DNA of 5,196 nt from the NCBI GenBank assembly GCA_900553105.1, contig USCE01000105.1:1-5196 (forward strand), read 5' to 3'. Shown piece by piece: positions 1 through 5,072 of the stretch. The notes under the pieces were generated by a model. The model made no database searches. It was not told the DNA's origin and saw only the letters and a program-made list of their open reading frames with translations. Within the stretch, counting starts at the first letter, position 1; each line of letters begins with the position of its first letter. A program made the position numbers and the translations under genes. The DNA comes from an uncultured Sutterella sp. (GTDB taxonomy: Bacteria; Pseudomonadota; Gammaproteobacteria; Burkholderiales; Burkholderiaceae_F).

Positions 1-41
1 GAGCCTTATCGTCGGCAGCGTCAGATGTGTATAAGAGACAG
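1..41 (+). other. Illumina Nextera i5 index and Read 1 adapter (contamination)
   Basis: Bases 9-41 match the Nextera Read 1 transposase adapter as I know it, ending in the 19-bp Tn5 mosaic end AGATGTGTATAAGAGACAG at 23-41. Bases 1-8 (GAGCCTTA) match, from memory, the Nextera XT i5 index S521. The order index, adapter, mosaic end, insert is exactly that of an untrimmed library molecule. The sdaA reading frame is homologous to the family from base 44 and is closed by an in-frame TAA at 32-34 inside the adapter. This segment is therefore synthetic, the organism's sequence begins at base 42, and the window starts at a contig end. Confidence 0.97.
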
Positions 42-1177
42 ACCTAGAGTCAATCAAACGCGACAAACGTCTAATGTTATCTAACGGCCAGGTGATCACT
101 TTTGATCCCGAACGCGACATCGTTTTAAGTCCCGATAAGGTTGCAATTTATCACACCAACAGCATGCACGTGATTGCGCAGGATAAAGACGGTAATGTAC
201 TTTTATCACGCCGTTACTATTCAGTGGGTGGCGGGTTTATCGTGGAGGCCGATCACGACAATTTTGATAAAGTCACCGAAGTCAAAGAAACCGTTCACAC
301 AAAGCCGCAACCTTATCCCATTGCGACAGCGGAGGATATGCTTCGCTGGTGCGAGAAAACCGGATTGTCGATTCCTGAGATCGTGCGGGCTAACGAACGT
401 GTTTGGTGGCATACTGATGAAGCCATTAATGAGCAACTCGATAAACTTTGGGAAGCGATGCAATCTTGCGTAGCGCGTGGGCTTAGAACCGACGGTATTA
501 TGCCCGGCCCCATGAAAGTGCGTCGTCGTGCAAAAGATATGCTTCAAAAGCTCATGATCTTCGAAGGTGCGCATGATGACGCTTTGACGGTGTTGGATTG
601 GATTAATGTTTTTGCCTTTGCTGCCAATGAGGAAAATGCCTGCGGCGGTCGTGTGGTGACGGCGCCCACAAACGGGGCTGCCGGTGTAATTCCGGCCGTG
701 CTGCATTACTACATGAAGTTTGTTAAAGGCGCCGACATTAAGGGCGTGCGTGACTTTTTATTAACAGCGGGTCAAATCGGGATTTTGTATAAGCAAAATG
801 CCTCGATTTCCGGTGCTGAGGTAGGGTGCCAAGGTGAAGTCGGAGTGGCCTGCTCGATGGCCTCGGGCGCTTTGACACAAGTCTTAGGCGGCACGGCCAA
901 ACAAGTGGAAAATGCTGCTGAAATTGGCATGGAACACAATCTCGGCATGACTTGCGACCCGATTGCCGGCCAAGTACAGATCCCTTGTATTGAACGAAAT
1001 GCTGTGGCTGCAGTTAAGGCGGTGAACTCTGCCCGAATGGCCCTGATGGGTAACGGTGAGCATTACGTCTCGCTTGATAACGTTATTCTCACGATGCTTC
1101 AAACGGGCCGAGACATGCAATCTAAGTACAAGGAAACGAGCCAAGGCGGCTTGGCAGTGACGGTTGTGGAGTGCTAA
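42..1177 (+). CDS. sdaA: L-serine ammonia-lyase (iron-sulfur, single-chain), 5'-truncated
   Basis: This is the C-terminal part of an L-serine dehydratase, which converts L-serine to pyruvate and ammonia in the cytoplasm using an oxygen-labile [4Fe-4S] cluster. The frame is open and family-like from base 44 (ESIKRDKRL precedes the ATG at 74), so that ATG is an internal methionine. The true start and about 80 residues, including the SSSHT-containing part of the N-terminal domain, are lost at the adapter. Numbering from the ATG at 74, visible family blocks are YYSVGGGFI (48-56), [18 protein letters not shown] (185-202), [20 protein letters not shown] (243-262), GMEHNLG (285-291), TCDP (293-296) and PCIERNA (304-310). 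Cluster ligands should be C252, C294 and C305; their 42- and 11-residue spacing equals that of C343/C385/C396 in the Legionella enzyme, from memory. The final residue is C367, the expected 'tail-in-mouth' cysteine. The sequence aligns closely with E. coli SdaA as I recall it; SdaA and SdaB cannot be told apart here. The gene converges on the lysR gene with an 8-bp gap. Confidence 0.96.
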
Positions 1178-1178
1178 A

Positions 1179-1199
1179 GAGCGTTTTAGTAAAACTCTC
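1179..1199. terminator. Possible bidirectional terminator between convergent genes
   Basis: An imperfect dyad lies exactly on the sdaA/lysR junction: GAG (1179-1181) and GTTTT (1183-1187) pair with AAAAC (1191-1195) and CTC (1197-1199). There is one C/T mismatch, and AGT forms the loop. Both strands present a T-rich arm, as expected for a terminator serving both genes. The stem is short and AT-rich and no separate U-tract follows, so the call is weak. Confidence 0.3.
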
Positions 1200-2139
1200 G
1201 GAAGGCGGCCTTCATTTCAGCGTCTTGCTTACGCCGCCTTTCAGCAAACCAATCCATAAATGTTTTAATACGCTTTTTCGCATAACTTTCTTCTGTTGCA
1301 TAAACGTAGGCATCATTTGTCGGGCGTTGCCAGCCTGGCATCACAACATCCCAAGTCCCGTTTTGTAAGAATTGAGCGGCGTGGTATAGCGACATGTCGG
1401 GCATGATGCCAATCCCAAGTTTAATAGCTCGTCGAGCGGCAAAGGGATTGCCGACCACAACAGTCGACTTCCAACGCAAGGGAAGACTCACCTTATCCTT
1501 CGTGAGACTTAGCGTGGACTGGCGAACCGCTGAACTGACAAGCACACCCCTGTGGTGAAAACAGTCAGCCGGCGTTCTCGGAGCTCCATTGGCTTCAATG
1601 TAGGACTTAGAAGCACAGGCAATATAGGGGACAGTTGAAGTATAAATTTTTACCAAGCCGTTAATTTCGTTGGCTGTTGAGTAGCCAAACGCAATATCGC
1701 ATCGATCGGTACCTTTACCGTAAAGAGTCGATTCAACACTTTTGAATTGGTCAACCACCTCAATGTGGATATCAGGGTATATTCGCAGAAATTCACAAAC
1801 ATCATCCATCATGATCTTGGCTGTAAAACCCATCTGTGAGGAAATGCGAATGACGCCGGCCATGGAATTCTTATCTTCGAACAGAAACGATTCGAGCGAG
1901 TCGTGTTCGGCTAAGAGATCTTTGACGCGAATGTAAGTTTGCTCGCCTAAACTCGATAGTTGGGCAGGTCGAGTATTGCGAACCCAAAGTGAGGATCCGA
2001 TTTCTTGCTCTAAGGAGCGAAGTGCACGGCTTACAGTACTAGGCTCAATGCCAAGACGCTCTGCAGCCGCATTGACGCCCCCAGCGTCGACAGCTTCAAC
2101 AAAATATCGCCAGATTTCAAGATTTTTTACTTTGCGCAT
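1186..2139 (-). CDS. LysR-type transcriptional regulator
   Basis: A full-length LysR-family regulator of 317 residues, the usual size. Residues 6-64 (numbering from the ATG) form the winged helix-turn-helix: NLEIWRYFVEAVDAGG, then AAAERLGIEPSTVSRALRSL, whose second half is the recognition helix, then EQEIGSSLWVRN. Residues from about 95 (GVIRISSQMGF) to about 298 are the effector-binding domain, including the typical GIGIMPDMS motif near 242-250. The tail is rich in Arg and Lys. The open frame also allows a GTG start at 2148. I prefer the ATG at 2139 because the AGGA at 2151-2154 would be only 2 nt from the GTG but 11 nt from the ATG. The gene is divergent from the porin and convergent with sdaA. 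LysR proteins commonly control the divergent neighbour, so the porin/amidohydrolase/transporter set is the best guess for its target. The effector cannot be read from sequence. Confidence 0.93.
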   Translation of the reverse strand: MRKVKNLEIWRYFVEAVDAGGVNAAAERLGIEPSTVSRALRSLEQEIGSSLWVRNTRPAQLSSLGEQTYIRVKDLLAEHDSLESFLFEDKNSMAGVIRISSQMGFTAKIMMDDVCEFLRIYPDIHIEVVDQFKSVESTLYGKGTDRCDIAFGYSTANEINGLVKIYTSTVPYIACASKSYIEANGAPRTPADCFHHRGVLVSSAVRQSTLSLTKDKVSLPLRWKSTVVVGNPFAARRAIKLGIGIMPDMSLYHAAQFLQNGTWDVVMPGWQRPTNDAYVYATEESYAKKRIKTFMDWFAERRRKQDAEMKAAFREFY

Positions 2140-2188
2140 AACTAGCACAATCCTAACTTTGAGACTTTGTTGACATCAATTGACAAAA

Positions 2189-2218
2189 ATATTCACTTAG
2201 AACAAAAGAAATTGTCAA
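2189..2218 (-). promoter_or_regulatory. Candidate sigma-70 promoter of the lysR gene
   Basis: Read on the minus strand, a perfect -35 TTGACA (2218-2213) is followed after 18 nt by GAATAT (2194-2189), a 3-of-6 match to the -10 consensus. Transcription would start near 2182 and give a leader of about 40 nt. The perfect -35 supports the call; the poor -10 suggests an activated or weak promoter, as is common for autoregulated LysR genes. Confidence 0.3.
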
Positions 2219-2308
2219 AAATTACTTTCATATTGTTGCATATCAAGATTGAATTTCTGAGAATTCATCTCATCTAAAGACGCATTACCAGTATTGGACT
2301 TATGACTT

Positions 2309-2322
2309 TTGATTTTAATCAC
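2309..2322. promoter_or_regulatory. Candidate FNR/CRP-family binding site
   Basis: TTGATTTTAATCAC matches the FNR/ANR consensus TTGAT-N4-ATCAA at 9 of 10 fixed positions; only the last base differs. It lies about 264 bp upstream of the porin ATG and 170 bp upstream of the lysR start. A TATGAT hexamer at 2357-2362 (5 of 6 to the -10 consensus) lies downstream, which would put the box roughly 53 bp before a transcription start; that spacing is not the classic -41.5. In an AT-rich spacer a chance match is possible. Confidence 0.35.
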
Positions 2323-2470
2323 ATCTCAAAGAGATCTTTACGATCAGGGATTACCCTATGATATTGCGGTAATTCAAAAATTAATTGCGTATTTAGCAAT
2401 AGATATTCCTAATAAAACAGGTAAATCACAATTAATGAGGATTTAAATTACTTGTTTGTTGAGATTTTGT

Positions 2471-2492
2471 CAATTAATGGTTAACTAAATTG
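2471..2492. promoter_or_regulatory. Candidate LysR-type operator (T-N11-A with dyad)
   Basis: CAATT (2471-2475) and AATTG (2488-2492) form an inverted repeat around a T-N11-A core, T2475 to A2487, itself flanked as TTA-N9-TAA. It is centred about 50 bp upstream of the predicted porin transcription start, within the range where LysR regulators bind. T-N11-A is a loose motif in AT-rich DNA, so the position and the dyad are the real support. Confidence 0.25.
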
Positions 2493-2496
2493 TTCT

Positions 2497-2524
2497 TTTA
2501 CTATTCGTTACTTTCCCGAATAAT
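2497..2524 (+). promoter_or_regulatory. Candidate promoter of the porin gene
   Basis: TTTACT (2497-2502, 4 of 6 to the -35 consensus) is separated by 16 nt from AATAAT (2519-2524, 5 of 6 to the -10 consensus). Transcription would start near 2531, leaving a leader of about 55 nt that consists almost entirely of the two hairpins described next. It is the best -35/-10 pair I found close to the gene. Confidence 0.35.
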
Positions 2525-2539
2525 TTCATGGAAATGTAA

Positions 2540-2585
2540 CAAAGGGTTCCCCCTTTGATCATTTTTAATCAAAAAGGTATTTGTT
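2540..2585 (+). promoter_or_regulatory. Porin leader with competing hairpins around the Shine-Dalgarno
   Basis: Hairpin A is a perfect 7-bp stem, CAAAGGG (2540-2546) with CCCTTTG (2551-2557), and a TTCC loop. Hairpin B pairs CCTTTGAT (2552-2559) with ATCAAA (2568-2573), AA bulge included, and GG (2576-2577); these last two G's belong to the Shine-Dalgarno AAAGG, which sits 8 nt before the ATG at 2586. Both use bases 2552-2557, so they exclude each other: A leaves the ribosome site free and B hides it. The pairing is read directly from sequence. That it acts as a switch, or as a small-RNA target as in many porin mRNAs, is inference. Confidence 0.4.
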
Positions 2586-3695
2586 ATGAAAAAAAATTCT
2601 CTAATCGCTTGTGCCGTTGCATCGGCCATGTGTGCGCAGGCTTGGGCTGCAGATTTTGAAATCTACGGTCGTGCCGATTTTAACTTTGGTGTTGACAACT
2701 ACCACGGTGGCACCAAAAACGGCGAAACAAATTGGGGCTTAAACGACGGTGGTTCCCGCTTTGGCTTCAATATCCACGAACAACTTAATGAAGATGTTTC
2801 GATCAACGGCTACTTTGAAAATGGTTTCATGATCGATACTGGTAAATTCATGCAAGACGGCGTGCTCTTTAACCGTCGTTCTATCGTGTCGGTCAAGAGC
2901 AAAACCTACGGTGAATTGGCTTTCGGTCGTATGGGTACGGTGACTTCTTCGAACTCTCCGTTTGGCTTGGGTATTACGATGCTTGACCCGTTCTTGACGA
3001 GCTATACACCGGACTTCACGATTTCGGGCTTTTTCGCTTCCGACAGCCGTGCTGATAACTCGATTCTTTACTACTCCCCGCGTATTGCTGGCTGGCAACT
3101 CGGCGCAACGTACTCGTTGCAACGCTCCGGTGAAGAAGAAGAAAAAGAAGATCTCAACGACCGCGTTGCAAGCGGCTTGATCTCTTACACCAACGGTCGT
3201 TTCTACGGTGTTTTAGGCGCATCAACTATTATGTGGGGTGACGAAGGCAGCAACGCCGATCGTAAGGACTCTGTCGAAGCTTTCGCCGGTTTTAATTACG
3301 ATCTTACCGACACGATCAAAGTCTACTTAGGTGCTCAATACGTTAAGGATTGGCGCTTGTTTAACTACTGGAAGACGAAGAATCACTCCGCGAGCCAGAC
3401 TGCTGATGAAAATGGCGTCGACGGTATGCTCTACATCACGGGCTTCCGTTATAAGGCCACGGGCAACACCACGTTAATCGGCTCTTACGGTTTCTTTGAC
3501 GGCGAACAAGATGTCGGCAATGAAACTCGTGAAGGTCAACGCCATCGATTAAGTGTCGGTGCCGAATACTTCATCTCCAAGCGCACAAATCTTTACTTAG
3601 TAGGCAACTACACCAAAAACGAAGACTACGTGGTTGAAAACGACGGCTATCGCTACAAGTTCAGTGCCTTGGCCGGTATGACGCACAAGTTCTAA
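2586..3695 (+). CDS. Outer-membrane general porin (Burkholderiales type)
   Basis: A 369-residue trimeric beta-barrel porin for passive diffusion of small hydrophilic solutes across the outer membrane. Residues 1-21 form a Sec signal peptide: MKKN n-region, hydrophobic core, and AWA before the likely cleavage at 21/22. The mature chain opens with ADFEIYGRADFNFG, the standard first strand. The block GGSRFGFNIHEQLNEDV (55-71), LFNRRSIVSV (94-103) and GELAFGRMGT (109-118) is the hallmark of the Gram-negative porin family (Porin_4/OmpC-like). Alternating aromatic strands continue to the end, and the C-terminal AGMTHKF supplies the terminal phenylalanine recognised by the BAM machinery. The segment around 120-147 probably forms the constriction loop. 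Cysteines occur only in the signal peptide. Residues 183-189 (EEEEKED) make an unusually acidic, probably surface-exposed loop. Shine-Dalgarno AAAGG lies 8 nt before the ATG. The gene is followed by a strong terminator. Substrate preference cannot be read from sequence. Confidence 0.95.
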   Translation: MKKNSLIACAVASAMCAQAWAADFEIYGRADFNFGVDNYHGGTKNGETNWGLNDGGSRFGFNIHEQLNEDVSINGYFENGFMIDTGKFMQDGVLFNRRSIVSVKSKTYGELAFGRMGTVTSSNSPFGLGITMLDPFLTSYTPDFTISGFFASDSRADNSILYYSPRIAGWQLGATYSLQRSGEEEEKEDLNDRVASGLISYTNGRFYGVLGASTIMWGDEGSNADRKDSVEAFAGFNYDLTDTIKVYLGAQYVKDWRLFNYWKTKNHSASQTADENGVDGMLYITGFRYKATGNTTLIGSYGFFDGEQDVGNETREGQRHRLSVGAEYFISKRTNLYLVGNYTKNEDYVVENDGYRYKFSALAGMTHKF

Positions 3696-3708
3696 AGTCT
3701 TTTCTTTT

Positions 3709-3751
3709 CCGATGGGGAATTTTTTAGCGACAGATATCCCCATCGGTTTTT
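3709..3751 (+). terminator. Rho-independent terminator after the porin gene
   Basis: CCGATGGGGA (3709-3718) pairs perfectly over 10 bp with TCCCCATCGG (3737-3746), and TTTTT (3747-3751) follows directly, then CTTATTT. It begins 13 nt after the porin stop. The 18-nt loop is longer than usual. It should separate most porin transcription from the downstream gene, which then relies on readthrough or on its own weak promoter; I found no convincing one in the 25 nt that remain. Confidence 0.9.
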
Positions 3752-3776
3752 CTTATTTATCAAAGGTAATTGACTG

Positions 3777-5057
3777 ATGTCTATTGAACAAAAGTATGTG
3801 GATGTTGCAGTTGCACATCGCCGAGCCATTCACCGGCGTCCGGAGCCTGCCTGGTGTGAATTCGAAACAACTTATCGTGTTGTCACGACGTTAAAATCGC
3901 TTGGCTACGAGGTCAAATTCGGGCTTGATGCCATTGAGCCGGCGGCTGTGATGGGCAGAAATGAAACCGAAGTCAAGGCGGCTATTGCTCGAGCTCTGAA
4001 GGCAGGAGTTGATCAAAGTTTTATTGATCAAACCCAAGGCTATACGGGTGCCGTTGGTCTTTTGGATACGGGCCGAGAAGGGCCGGTGACAGCGTTACGT
4101 TTTGACATGGACTGTGTGATGGTTGAAGAATGTAGCGATCCAGCACATGAAGCCAATGTCGGCGGGTATGCATCCGAAATTCCAGGTTGCATGCACTCCT
4201 GTGGACACGATGCACACACGGCAACGGGCTTAGGGGTTGCACAGTGGATTGCCGATCATAAAGATAGCCTCAAGGGCCGCTTTATTTTGTTATTTCAACC
4301 CGGGGAAGAAGGCACACGTGGCGCAAAGAGCCTGATGCAAAAAGGCTGGGTCGATCATGTCAATTATCTTTACTGTTGCCACATCGGTGGCGATGCAAAA
4401 CTTGGTGAAGGATGCATTGCTGAATCAGGCTTTTTAGCCACAAGCAAAATCGACATAACCTTCACAGGTGCTCCGTCTCATGCGGGCAGTGACCCTGAAA
4501 AAGGTCGTAGTGCATTGATGGCTGCTGCCGCTGCTGCTTTGCTGATGCAAGGTATCCCGCGTCACTCTCAAGGAGCCTCTCGCATTAGTGTTGGCACGTT
4601 GCATGCCGGCGAAGGTCGCAATGTCACGCCGGTACATGCCAAGATGCAAGTTGAAACTCGCGGCGCGACTCATGAAATCAATCAATACATGCGCGATAAC
4701 GTCTATCGCATCTGCGAAGGGATTGAAAAAACGCATGACGTTAAAGTCGATATTGAAACGGTGGGCGAGGGCACAACACTTCAAACCACGAAAGAGGGTA
4801 CGCGTATTTTGTCTGAAGTGATGAGTGAAGTCTTAGGAGACAAATTCGTAAGTTTGCCCAGTCCCGGCGCTTCCGAAGACTGCACATTCTTGATGCGACG
4901 AGCCATTGAAGGCGGCGCTGATTGCGGCTATTTCATGTTCGGCTGTAACCATAAAGGTCATCACCGTGCCAACTTTGAAATTCAAGATGAGGTCAGTCTC
5001 GGCGTTGGCTTAAATATTTTGACCCGTTTGGTTCAACGCCTCAACGGTCGTCAATAA
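3777..5057 (+). CDS. AbgA-like M20D metallo-amidohydrolase
   Basis: A 426-residue cytoplasmic M20-family amidohydrolase, without signal peptide, that cleaves amide bonds of N-acyl amino acids. It most resembles subunit A of p-aminobenzoyl-glutamate hydrolase (AbgA, about 436 residues). Blocks shared with E. coli AbgA, recalled from memory, are FQPGEEGTRGAK (173-184), GASRISVG (266-273), GEGRNVTP (278-285), VETRGATHEINQY (292-304) and ASEDCTFLM (365-373). Expected dinuclear-metal ligands and catalytic residues are C142 and H144 in MHSCGHDAH (139-147), E177/E178 in QPGEEG, H202 in HIGG, and H395 or H396 in GHHRANF. The lid/dimerisation domain spans roughly 222-335. The AbgA-type insert between the first strands (about 50-90) is present, unlike in shorter hippurate hydrolases. 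Shine-Dalgarno AAAGG (3762-3766) lies 10 nt before the ATG. No AbgB partner is visible: the gene upstream is the porin and the one downstream, 15 bp away, is a membrane transporter. The true substrate is uncertain; carboxypeptidase or aminoacylase activity on another N-acyl amino acid is possible. Confidence 0.9.
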   Translation: MSIEQKYVDVAVAHRRAIHRRPEPAWCEFETTYRVVTTLKSLGYEVKFGLDAIEPAAVMGRNETEVKAAIARALKAGVDQSFIDQTQGYTGAVGLLDTGREGPVTALRFDMDCVMVEECSDPAHEANVGGYASEIPGCMHSCGHDAHTATGLGVAQWIADHKDSLKGRFILLFQPGEEGTRGAKSLMQKGWVDHVNYLYCCHIGGDAKLGEGCIAESGFLATSKIDITFTGAPSHAGSDPEKGRSALMAAAAAALLMQGIPRHSQGASRISVGTLHAGEGRNVTPVHAKMQVETRGATHEINQYMRDNVYRICEGIEKTHDVKVDIETVGEGTTLQTTKEGTRILSEVMSEVLGDKFVSLPSPGASEDCTFLMRRAIEGGADCGYFMFGCNHKGHHRANFEIQDEVSLGVGLNILTRLVQRLNGRQ

Positions 5058-5072
5058 CTTAGGAGAAAACAA

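Larger units (their letters stand above)
2140..2585. other. Long AT-rich divergent intergenic region
   Basis: This 446-bp spacer between lysR and the porin gene is strikingly richer in A and T than the flanking genes. It holds candidate promoters for both directions, a near-perfect FNR-type box, a candidate LysR operator and a structured porin leader, each listed separately. It also contains four TTGACA-type heptamers in both orientations (2170, 2180, 2212 and 2467) and several small dyads: ATAT-N6-ATAT at 2230-2243, TGAATT-N6-AATTCA at 2250-2267, and AAAGA-GA-TCTTT at 2328-2339. A TTG-started open frame of 45 codons (2309-2446) is the only protein-like stretch, and I do not call it as a gene. 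I see no tRNA, no transposase remnant and no CRISPR repeats. Confidence 0.85.

Noticed and set aside
23..41. Tn5 mosaic end as evidence of a mobile element
   Set aside because: It is embedded in the full Nextera adapter with a sample index before it, so it comes from library preparation and not from a transposon in the genome.
43..75. 8-mers CCTAGAGT (43-50) and CGTCTAAT (68-75), which resemble further Nextera i5 indexes
   Set aside because: They lie inside sequence that translates as normal SdaA and lack adapter flanks, so I take them as chance matches.
74..76. ATG at 74 as the sdaA start
   Set aside because: Family-like codons continue upstream to base 44 and there is no ribosome-binding site; the frame is broken only by the adapter.
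221..706. Long antisense open frame inside sdaA, and similar antisense frames inside the porin (2739-3122) and amidohydrolase (4434-4784)
   Set aside because: They lie opposite strongly conserved genes, their compositions are not protein-like, and no ribosome-binding site or family motif is seen.
1201..1213. GAAGG-CGG-CCTTC hairpin just past the sdaA stop as a terminator
   Set aside because: The stem is only 5 bp with a 3-nt loop, no T-run follows, and it lies within the lysR coding sequence.
2302..2361. ATG-started 19-codon frame in the spacer as a leader peptide
   Set aside because: It has a poor ribosome-binding site, no run of regulatory codons, and no attenuator following it.
2555..2572. 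TTGAT...ATCAA at 2555-2572 as a second FNR box
   Set aside because: The half-sites are 8 bp apart instead of 4, and the symmetry is better explained by the leader hairpin.
2586..2648. Cysteine at porin residue 16 as a lipoprotein lipobox
   Set aside because: Methionine precedes the cysteine and the usual Leu-Ala-Gly-Cys pattern is absent; AWA at 19-21 is a clear signal peptidase I site.
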